Positions 6,994 through 13,469 of a stretch of DNA of 25,313 nucleotides are shown here, piece after piece. Numbering within the stretch: position 1 is the stretch's first letter; every line of letters begins with the position of its first letter. The position numbers and the translations under genes were made by a program. The DNA comes from Burkholderiales bacterium (GTDB taxonomy: Bacteria; Pseudomonadota; Gammaproteobacteria; Burkholderiales; SG8-39): the NCBI GenBank assembly GCA_020846575.1, contig JADLDQ010000141.1, positions 1 through 25,313 of the forward strand. Direction: 5' to 3'. The notes under the pieces are model-generated. The model did no database searches. It had not been told where the DNA came from and saw only the letters and a program-made list of their open reading frames with translations.

Positions 6994-7944
6994 GTGGAAT
7001 ACCGCAATCTCGGCCGCTCGGGCCTGCGGGTCTCGGTGGTGGGCCTGGGCTGCAACAACCTCGGCCGCTCGGTGGACCACAAGGGCGCCGCCGCGCTGGT
7101 GGACAAGAGTCTCGCGCTGGGCGTGAATTTCTTCGACTGTGCCGACGTCTATGGCGACAAACTCGCGGAGGAGTACCTCGGCGCGGCGGTCAAGGCCCGT
7201 CGCAGCGAGGCGATCGTGGCCACCAAGGTGGGGGCGCCGCTCGCGCCCGGCCGCGGGCGCTCGGCCTCGCGCGCCCATATCGTTCCGGCGGTCAACGACT
7301 GCCTGCGCAGGCTCGGCACCGAAACCATCGACCTGCTGCAGATTCACTTCCCGGATCCGGGCACGCCCATCGAGGAGACGCTGCGCGCGCTCGACGACCT
7401 CGTGCGCGCGGGCAAGGTGCGCTACCTCGGCTGCTGCAACTTCGACGCAGTGGACGTGCGGGACGCGGCCTGGACGGCGAGGACGGAGGGGCTTTCGCCC
7501 TTCATCAGCGCGCAGAGCCGCCACAACGTGCTGGAGGCGCGCATCACGCCGGAACTCGCCAGGGCCTGCGAGCGCCACGGTCTGGGATTGCTCCCCTACT
7601 ACCCGCTGGCCGCGGGCCTTCTGACCGGCAAGTACCGTCCCGGCGAGCCGGCGGCGCCGGGCACCCGGCTCTCGGTGCCGAACCGCTTCTACGACGGCAT
7701 GCTCAACGAGAAGAACCTCGCCAACGTGGTGAAGCTGGAGAAGTTCTCCGCCGAGCGCGGGCGCTCGATCCTGGAACTGGCGATCGGGTGGCTGGCGAGT
7801 CAGAAGATCACCGCCAGCGTCATCTGCGGGGCGACCCGGCCGGAGCAGGTGGAGGCGAACGCAGGGGCGAGCGGCTGGCGGCTGACCAGCGAGGAGATGA
7901 AGCAGGTCGATGCGCTGCTGGGAATCGCACCTGGCAGACCGTAG
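6994..7944 (+). CDS. Aldo/keto reductase
   Basis: A 316-residue NADPH-dependent oxidoreductase with a TIM-barrel fold. The catalytic tetrad can be read off: Asp48 ('NFFDCADVYG'), Tyr53, Lys78 ('VATKVG') and His118 ('LLQIHFPD'). 'GLLPYYPLAAGLLTGKY' and the C-terminal 'SVICGATRPEQVEANAGA' are the usual cofactor-loop regions. The protein resembles the YajO/Tas/potassium-channel-beta-like branch, which reduces aldehydes and ketones with no single known substrate. The GTG start at 6994 has a GGGAGA SD 5 nt upstream and gives the standard 'MEYRNLGRSGLRVS' N-terminus. A promoter-like core lies at 6952-6963. Its position between transporter genes hints that it may modify the same compound, but that is inference. 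Confidence 0.92.
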   Translation: MEYRNLGRSGLRVSVVGLGCNNLGRSVDHKGAAALVDKSLALGVNFFDCADVYGDKLAEEYLGAAVKARRSEAIVATKVGAPLAPGRGRSASRAHIVPAVNDCLRRLGTETIDLLQIHFPDPGTPIEETLRALDDLVRAGKVRYLGCCNFDAVDVRDAAWTARTEGLSPFISAQSRHNVLEARITPELARACERHGLGLLPYYPLAAGLLTGKYRPGEPAAPGTRLSVPNRFYDGMLNEKNLANVVKLEKFSAERGRSILELAIGWLASQKITASVICGATRPEQVEANAGASGWRLTSEEMKQVDALLGIAPGRP

Positions 7945-7998
7945 AACGCCTCGACAGCAGGATCGAGTGGCATCCATGGCCTCAAGGACCTTTCAGAC

Positions 7999-9177
7999 AT
8001 GAGCGGCAGTACGGAACCAAGGCGACCGGAGGCAGTTCAGGAGGACGACGTACCGCTTGTGGAACACTCGACGGGGATCCTCCCTTCACAGGAACTGGAG
8101 GAAAAGATCAGGGTGGCCAGAGAGATCCTGGGGGGGCTGCTGGATCCAATTTGTGAAGATCAGGTGCAGCCGGCGAGTTTGGATCTCCGACTCGGTGACA
8201 CTGCATATCGCGTCCGGGCGAGCTTCCTGCCGGGAAGAAACTGCACGGTTATGGAGCGCCTGGCTGATCTCGAAATGCACAAGATGGATATCTCGCAGGG
8301 CGCTGTACTCGAGCGCGGCTGCGTCTACATCATTCCACTTCAGGAAAGTCTTGCACTGAGGCATCGGTATTCCGCTGTCGGGAATCCGAAAAGTTCTACG
8401 GGCCGTCTCGATATCTTTACCCGGCTTATCACGGACAACGCAACCGAGTTCGACCGCGTTCAAGAGCAGTACAAGGGACCGCTTTACGCTGAAGTGTCGC
8501 CCAGAACATTCAGCGTGCTGGTTCGTAAGGGTTCCCGCCTCAGCCAGATTCGCATCCGCAAGGGAAATCCACCATCGAGCGAGGAGCGCCTGCGCAAACT
8601 CCAGCAGGAATACCAACTGGTCGGCTCCATTGGAGAAGAGGACATTCGCAAGGGTGGCTTGCCCGTTACCGTGGATGTAAGAGGAGAGAAAACCGATGGG
8701 TTAATCGGATTCCGCGCCAAGAACCACACCGGGCTGATCGACATCGACAAGGTGGGTGCGTACGAAGTGACCGACTTCTGGGACCCCGTGTATGCACCCA
8801 GGAGAGGCGGATTGGTCCTCGACCCGGAGGATTTCTACATCCTGGCCTCGATGGAGCCCGTCAAGGTTCCGCCGACGCTTGCCGCTGAAATGATCGCTTA
8901 TGACACGCTGGTGGGAGAGTTCCGCGTTCACTACGCTGGTTTTTTCGATCCCGGATTTGGGCACCCTGAGGCAGGGGGGGGCGACTCTCGCGCCGTCCTG
9001 GAAGTCCGCTCCTACGAGGTTCCGTTTGTCATTGAGCACGGGCAGATAGTGGGTCGGCTGGCATACGAACGGCTCATCAGTCAGCCCGCCCGACTGTACG
9101 GGTCGGGCGCCGTCAAGTCGTCGTATCAGGGCCAGGGAATAAGGCTCAGCAAGCACTTCAAACCCTTCGTTGCATAG
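7999..9177 (+). CDS. dcd: 2'-deoxycytidine 5'-triphosphate deaminase, long two-domain form
   Basis: A 392-residue protein of the long dCTP-deaminase family (PF06559 type), common in alphaproteobacteria, rather than the 190-residue E. coli form. Two dUTPase-fold halves are visible. The first has 'QPASLDLRLG' (57-66), 'NPKSSTGRLD' (129-138) and 'GPLYAEVSPRT' with Glu165 at the catalytic place. The second has 'GFFDPGFGH' (314-322) and 'SRAVLEVRS' with Glu335. The enzyme converts dCTP to dUTP, feeding dUTPase and thymidylate synthesis. The ATG at 7999 follows AAGGA. Codons such as AGG, AGA, GGA and TTG are more frequent, and sampled lines are only about 55-65 % GC against about 70 % in the flanking transporters, which suggests separate acquisition. 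Nothing nearby is a nucleotide-metabolism gene. Confidence 0.9.
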   Translation: MSGSTEPRRPEAVQEDDVPLVEHSTGILPSQELEEKIRVAREILGGLLDPICEDQVQPASLDLRLGDTAYRVRASFLPGRNCTVMERLADLEMHKMDISQGAVLERGCVYIIPLQESLALRHRYSAVGNPKSSTGRLDIFTRLITDNATEFDRVQEQYKGPLYAEVSPRTFSVLVRKGSRLSQIRIRKGNPPSSEERLRKLQQEYQLVGSIGEEDIRKGGLPVTVDVRGEKTDGLIGFRAKNHTGLIDIDKVGAYEVTDFWDPVYAPRRGGLVLDPEDFYILASMEPVKVPPTLAAEMIAYDTLVGEFRVHYAGFFDPGFGHPEAGGGDSRAVLEVRSYEVPFVIEHGQIVGRLAYERLISQPARLYGSGAVKSSYQGQGIRLSKHFKPFVA

Positions 9178-9225
9178 AGCACTCGCGCTTGGCAGGATCC
9201 GCGCCTGCCCGTAACCGCAGCCCAC

Positions 9226-10476
9226 ATGCCTCATCCCCGCAGATTCGTCGAAGCTGTGCTGCAGGTGCGCGCCTTCTCGCCGCTGCGCTACCGCGAGTAC
9301 CGGCTGCTGTGGTTCGGCCAGGCCTTCGGCACCATGGGCACGCTCATGGACGAGGTCACGCGCGGCTGGCTCATCTACGAGCTGACCGACTCGGTGGTGC
9401 AACTGGGCCTGGTGCGCGGCGTGCAGCTCGTCCCGCTGGTGCTGTTCGCGCCGCTTGCCGGCAGCGCCGCCGACCGCTACTCGCGCAAGGTCCAGGTCAT
9501 GGCGGCGCAGCTCGCCAACGTGACGGTGTACGCCGCGACCGCGGCGCTCATCTTCACCGGGCGCATCGAACCCTGGCACGTCTATGTCACGGCGTTCCTG
9601 GTGGCCATCGGCCAGGTGTTCCAGCAGCCGGCGCGCGCCTCGATGGTCTCGGGCTCGGTACCGCGCGACTACCTCACCAACGCCATCGGTTTCAACTCGC
9701 TGATGTTCAACATCTCGCGCGGCGTCGGCCCGGCGCTCGCCGGAGCGCTCATCGTCCTTGCCGGCACCGGCGGGGCCTTCGCGGCGCAGGCCGCATTGCT
9801 ACTGGCGGCGTCCTTGTTCACGCTGCCGCTGCGGCCGGCGCCGCTGCCGGCGCGCGCCGAGGCGGCGCGGCGCGAATCCTTCTTCGGCAGCATTCTCGAA
9901 GGCTGGAAGTTCAGCTGGAGGAACGAGACGGTCCGCGCGGGGCTCGCCTGCATCATGCTGGTGTCCTTGTTCATCATGCCTTTCACCACCATGCTGCCGG
10001 TGTTCGCGCGCGACCTGCTTGAAGTGGGCGCGGACGGGCAGGGGCTCCTCCTCACCGGCATGGGCATCGGCGCCTTCTTCAGCGCCGCGCTGGTGGCGAA
10101 CGCCGGCCACCGCATGCCCCGCGGGCTGATGATGCTGGTCGGGGGGGTGTGCTACGGGTTGTCGGTGGTGCTGTTCGCGGGCTCGTTCTCGTACGCGCTG
10201 TCCTTCGCGGCGATGGTGGCGGCGGGCCTTTCGCACGTGTACTGCAACGTGGTGGTGAACACCATCGTGCAGACCTATTCGCCGGCGCAGTTCCGGGGCC
10301 GCACCAGGGCGGCGTTCGGCATGCACCAGGCGGTGATCACCGTGGGGGCGATGCTCTACGGGGCGCTCTCGACGCTGGAGGGCGTGCGCTGGTCGCTGGC
10401 GATCATGGGCGCCACGGGCATGCTGAGCATCGCGGCGCTGCATTTCGCAGTGCCCAGGGCGCGGCACATACGGTAG
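9226..10476 (+). CDS. Major facilitator superfamily exporter, copy 2 (near-identical to copy 3)
   Basis: A 416-residue MFS protein with motif A 'AGSAADRYSRKVQ' (78-90), 'AIGQVFQQPARASM', 'PVFARDLLEVGADGQGLLLTG' split over the central loop and helix 7, and the C-terminal 'ARHIR'. It aligns without gaps to copy 3 (10752-12002) with about 53 differences by eye, about 87 % identity, and more distantly to copy 1 (4181-5458). It is probably an inner-membrane exporter; the substrate is unknown. The ATG at 9226 is supported by the equal length of copy 3. No SD is evident in the 48-bp gap after the deaminase gene, so co-transcription with it is possible. Confidence 0.9.
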   Translation: MPHPRRFVEAVLQVRAFSPLRYREYRLLWFGQAFGTMGTLMDEVTRGWLIYELTDSVVQLGLVRGVQLVPLVLFAPLAGSAADRYSRKVQVMAAQLANVTVYAATAALIFTGRIEPWHVYVTAFLVAIGQVFQQPARASMVSGSVPRDYLTNAIGFNSLMFNISRGVGPALAGALIVLAGTGGAFAAQAALLLAASLFTLPLRPAPLPARAEAARRESFFGSILEGWKFSWRNETVRAGLACIMLVSLFIMPFTTMLPVFARDLLEVGADGQGLLLTGMGIGAFFSAALVANAGHRMPRGLMMLVGGVCYGLSVVLFAGSFSYALSFAAMVAAGLSHVYCNVVVNTIVQTYSPAQFRGRTRAAFGMHQAVITVGAMLYGALSTLEGVRWSLAIMGATGMLSIAALHFAVPRARHIR

Positions 10477-10541
10477 CCGCGCTCGGGAGCGCGCCGCCGG
10501 CGTGAGAGAATTTCCGCGAACGACTTGAAGCGAGAGGCAGC

Positions 10542-10730
10542 ATGCAACAGGTTCTCGCCGCCGTGCGCACCGGTCCCGGCAAGACCGAGCCGCGCGCCTG
10601 CGCGGGGTCCGAAATCCCGGTGAACGTGGCAGTGCCGTTTCAACCGGGATTCGATCCGCGACGACCACCCTTCGGCGCAGCAGGCGCCGTGCCCCGGCTG
10701 TGCGTGCACTTCAGGCCGTTCCAGGGCTAA
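10542..10730 (+). pseudogene. Probable 5' remnant of a zinc-dependent (MDR-type) dehydrogenase gene
   Basis: A 62-codon frame with an SD-like AGAGG 5 nt before the ATG and a -10-like GAGAAT about 30 nt upstream. The first 26 or so residues ('MQQVLAAVRTGPGKTE', then 'GSEIP') match the standard N-terminus of medium-chain zinc alcohol/threonine dehydrogenases ('M..vlAAVrTGPGktELRE.P.PEIP'). After residue 26 the similarity is lost: no 'GICGTD' zinc-ligand motif follows, only Pro/Arg-rich sequence up to a stop. I read this as a gene start left after loss of the rest of the gene, next to the duplicated transporter. It could instead be a chance peptide. An inverted repeat, AATCCCGGT / ACCGGGATT, lies inside it at 10613-10621 and 10643-10651. 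Confidence 0.4.
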
Positions 10731-10751
10731 GGTTCCGGACAGGTTCCAAGG

Positions 10752-12002
10752 GTGCCGTTCCACCGCCGCCTCGCCGACGCCCTGCTGCGCGTGCGCGCCC
10801 TGTCCACGCTGCGCTACCGCGAGTACCGGCTGCTGTGGTTCGGCCAGGCCTTCGGCACCATGGGTACGCTCATGGACGAGGTCACGCGCGGCTGGCTCAT
10901 CTACGAGCTGACCGACTCGGTGGTGCAGCTGGGTCTGGTGCGCGGCGTGCAGCTGGTTCCGCTGGTGCTGCTCTCGCCGTTCGCCGGCAGCGCCGCCGAC
11001 CGCTACTCGCGCAAGGCTCAGGTCATGGCGGCGCAGCTCGCCAACGTGGTGGTGTACGCCGCGACTGCGGCGCTCATCTTCACCGGCTACATCGAGCCCT
11101 GGCACGTATACGTGTCGGCGTTCCTGGTGGCCATAGGCCAGGTGTTCCAGCAACCGGCGCGCGCCTCGATGCTCTCGGGCTCGGTGCCGCGCGAATACCT
11201 CACCAACGCCATCGCCTTCAACTCGCTGCTGTACAACGTCTCGCGCGCCGCCGGGCCGGCGCTCGCCGGCGCGCTCATACTCGTCGCCGGCACCGGCGGG
11301 GCCTTCGCCGCCCAGGCCGCGTTCCTGCTGGTCGCGTCCTGGTTCACGCTGCCGCTGCGGCCGGCGCCGCTCGCGGCGCGCGACGAGGCGGCGCGGCGCG
11401 AATCCTTCTTCGGCAGCATCCTCGAAGGCTGGAAGTTCAGCTGGAGGAACGAGACGGTCCGCGCGGGGCTCGCCTGCATCATGCTGGTGTCCCTGTTCAT
11501 CGTACCCTTCACCACCATGCTGCCGGTTTTCGCGCGCGACCTGCTGGACGTGGGCGCGGACGGCCAGGGACTCCTCCTCACCGGCATGGGCATCGGCGCC
11601 TTCTTCAGCGCCGCGCTGGTGGCGAACGCCGGCCACCGCATGCCCCGCGGCCTGATGATGCTGGCCGGCGGCGTTTGCTACGGGCTCACGGTGGTGCTGT
11701 TCGCGGGATCGTCCTCGTACGCGCTGTCCTTCGCCGCAATGGTGGCGGCGGGCCTGTCGCACGTGTACTGCCACGTGGTGGTGAACACCATCGTGCAGAC
11801 CTATTCGCCGGTCGAGTTCCGGGGCCGCACCATGGCGGTTTTCGGCATGTACCAGGCGGTGATCACCGTGGGGGCGATGCTCTACGGGGCGCTCGCGACA
11901 CTGGAGGGCGTGCGCTGGTCGCTGGTGATCATGGCCACCGCGGGCATCCTGAGCGTGGTGGCGCTGCACATCGCGATGCCCAAGGCGCGGCACATACGGT
12001 GA
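10752..12002 (+). CDS. Major facilitator superfamily exporter, copy 3 (near-identical to copy 2)
   Basis: A 416-residue MFS protein, gap-free counterpart of copy 2. The GTG start at 10752 gives 'MPFHRRLADALLRVRALSTL', matching copy 2's 'MPHPRRFVEAVLQVRAFSPL'. An AAGG lies directly before the start, and a longer frame upstream has no family similarity. Motif A is 'AGSAADRYSRKAQ'. Differences from copy 2 cluster in the first 20 residues, around helices 5-6 and in the last 60 residues. Two stretches are nearly identical at the DNA level, including synonymous sites: about 10815-10975 and 11388-11650. This points to recent duplication or gene conversion. The gene ends a run of plus-strand genes, and the next gene converges on it after 275 bp without a visible intrinsic terminator. 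Confidence 0.9.
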   Translation: MPFHRRLADALLRVRALSTLRYREYRLLWFGQAFGTMGTLMDEVTRGWLIYELTDSVVQLGLVRGVQLVPLVLLSPFAGSAADRYSRKAQVMAAQLANVVVYAATAALIFTGYIEPWHVYVSAFLVAIGQVFQQPARASMLSGSVPREYLTNAIAFNSLLYNVSRAAGPALAGALILVAGTGGAFAAQAAFLLVASWFTLPLRPAPLAARDEAARRESFFGSILEGWKFSWRNETVRAGLACIMLVSLFIVPFTTMLPVFARDLLDVGADGQGLLLTGMGIGAFFSAALVANAGHRMPRGLMMLAGGVCYGLTVVLFAGSSSYALSFAAMVAAGLSHVYCHVVVNTIVQTYSPVEFRGRTMAVFGMYQAVITVGAMLYGALATLEGVRWSLVIMATAGILSVVALHIAMPKARHIR

Positions 12003-12277
12003 TGGCACGCGCCTTTCCCGCACCTGGAGGAGTGCCGGATGCCGATCGAGGTAGCGCGAAGCGCGGGGCGAGCCTGAGCGCCAGCGCGCACCCGAGCCCT
12101 CCGGCCGCCGACTGTGGCGATGCAGCCCTCGCCCGCAGGCGATAGACCCGTCCAGCAGGCGCCGACCCGATCCCCTTTTGCCGCGACTGCGGCGTCGCGG
12201 TCGTTCACGACGCGCATGCGTGCCGCTGCGGCTGTTCCACCCCGCTCGGGCACCTTCCCCCGGGCGCGGCCGCGCGC

Positions 12278-13237
12278 TCAGCGCCGGTTCCGGGCGCGGG
12301 GCGCGGCATAGCCCGACACCGGCTCGCGCCTTTCGAAGTAGGCGGAGGCGGGTGTGCGCCGCGCCGTCCAGGGCGCGGAGGAGACCTCCCGCATCTCGTA
12401 GGAGCCGTCGTCCTCACCCCCGGTGGAGGCCGGCAGCATCAGGCGCGAGCGGCCCTCGATGCGCTCGCCGCGCACCACGCCCGAGTACTCGCGGTAGGTG
12501 CGCTCGTTGTCGGCGAGCGCGTGCGAGAGCCAGAAGCTCAGGCGATCGCCCTTCAGGCTGAACTCCCGCAGTTCGCGGCGGCGCTCGCCCGCCTTTTCGT
12601 ACATCCGCACCACGCCCTCGACGTGCTGGAAACGCTGCTCGATCACCGCCGCGTAGCGCTGAACGACGCCGTTCTCGCGCAGGGTCCAGTTCCAGTTGCC
12701 CTCCACCTTCGCCGGCACGATCCAGAGCTTCACGTACTGGCGATCCGGGTGCGTCTGGTCGGCGAACCAGCTGCCCAGGTCGAACATGTTCGCGACCACG
12801 CGCGTCCCGGGTCGCGCCTCGGCGAGGATGCGCGGCCGAAGCAGCCGCTGCAGCTCCGGCAGCAGCCACATGAAGATCACGTCCGCACCCGCCAGGTCGG
12901 CATCGAACACGTCGCCGTGCACGAAGCGCGCGCGCTGCGCCACGCCGGCCATGGACGCATACGCCCTTGCGCGGGTCACCAGCTTCGAATCGATGTCCAC
13001 GCCCCAGCCGCGCACCCCGGGGTGGGTGCTCGCCGCGGCGATGACGATGCGCCCGTCGCCGGAACCCAGGTCGAGCACCGTCTCGCCGGGCTTGAGCTTC
13101 GCCAGCGCCACCATGGCGGCGACGTCCTCGGGCTGACTTCCCACGAAGGGAGAGAAGCGCTCCTGCGCCGGCGCGAGGGAAGGACCCGCGAGTGCGCAGG
13201 CGAGCGCGAGCAGGGCGGGAAACTGCGTGGGGCGCAT
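12278..13237 (-). CDS. Exported class I SAM-dependent methyltransferase-like protein
   Basis: A 319-residue protein starting at the ATG at 13237, with GAGGAG about 10 nt upstream; an in-frame start 66 bp earlier lacks an SD. Residues 1-24 form a Sec-type signal peptide ('PALLALACALAGPSLAPAQ', likely cut near 24). Then comes a Rossmann methyltransferase fold. Motif I 'VLDLGSGDGR' spans 54-63, the acidic end of strand 2 is 'GVDID' (79-83), and 'FVHGDVFDADL' and 'VIFMWLLPEL' follow. The last 130 or so residues form an extra beta-rich region. A signal peptide on a SAM-dependent enzyme is odd, because SAM is cytoplasmic, but such proteins recur in betaproteobacteria. The substrate is unknown. It is divergent from selO across 232 bp. 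Confidence 0.85.
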   Translation of the reverse strand: MRPTQFPALLALACALAGPSLAPAQERFSPFVGSQPEDVAAMVALAKLKPGETVLDLGSGDGRIVIAAASTHPGVRGWGVDIDSKLVTRARAYASMAGVAQRARFVHGDVFDADLAGADVIFMWLLPELQRLLRPRILAEARPGTRVVANMFDLGSWFADQTHPDRQYVKLWIVPAKVEGNWNWTLRENGVVQRYAAVIEQRFQHVEGVVRMYEKAGERRRELREFSLKGDRLSFWLSHALADNERTYREYSGVVRGERIEGRSRLMLPASTGGEDDGSYEMREVSSAPWTARRTPASAYFERREPVSGYAAPRARNRR

Positions 13238-13469
13238 GGATGTTCGACTCCTCGTTCTGGCGGCCGGTGGCGCCTTCCGCCGCGGGCAGGGCGCCGCGCG
13301 CAAGGCCGCTCCCGGGCGCGCTGCGCACCCTCGATGTCGGGCCCGGCCGGTTCGCGCGCTGGCGCCCGCGTGCGCGATCCTTGTTGTCGGGGTGAGCTTA
13401 CCTGCTCGCCGCGCGCGCGGCTCGCTTTATCGGCGCGGAGCAGCGCCGGGAAATGCGTATCATGACCGC

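Noticed and set aside
5422..7977. An 851-codon open frame on the minus strand across two transporters and the aldo/keto reductase
   Set aside because: It is an antisense shadow in very GC-rich DNA. Its peptide is Arg/His/Gln/Ala-rich without motifs, and the plus strand carries well-conserved families over the same bases.
7999..9177. dcd as part of a multi-gene antiphage system
   Set aside because: No nuclease, sensor, toxin or other defence gene accompanies it, and the neighbours are transporters and a reductase. The idea is kept only as a comment under findings.
9187..9203. A second GG-N10-GC (sigma-54-like) spacing before transporter copy 2
   Set aside because: Only the dinucleotides fit. 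The TTGC element is missing (reads GCGCC), so it looks like chance in GC-rich DNA.
10356..12023. A 555-codon minus-strand frame opposite transporter copy 3
   Set aside because: It repeats the same His/Arg/Gln-rich text seen opposite copies 1 and 2, which simply reflects conservation of the plus-strand genes.
12039..12077. Tiny 12-residue frame with a strong SD (GGAGGAG) after transporter copy 3
   Set aside because: The SD is good, but the peptide 'MPIEVARSAGRA' has no recognisable relative and could be chance. The rest of the 275-bp gap also shows no gene or intrinsic terminator.
12146..12250. Cysteine pairs in one plus-strand frame ('FCRDCG' and 'CRCGC') resembling a zinc ribbon
   Set aside because: There is no start codon or SD after the upstream stop, and the frame runs on into antisense of the methyltransferase gene. 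It may be a decayed gene end but is too short to support.
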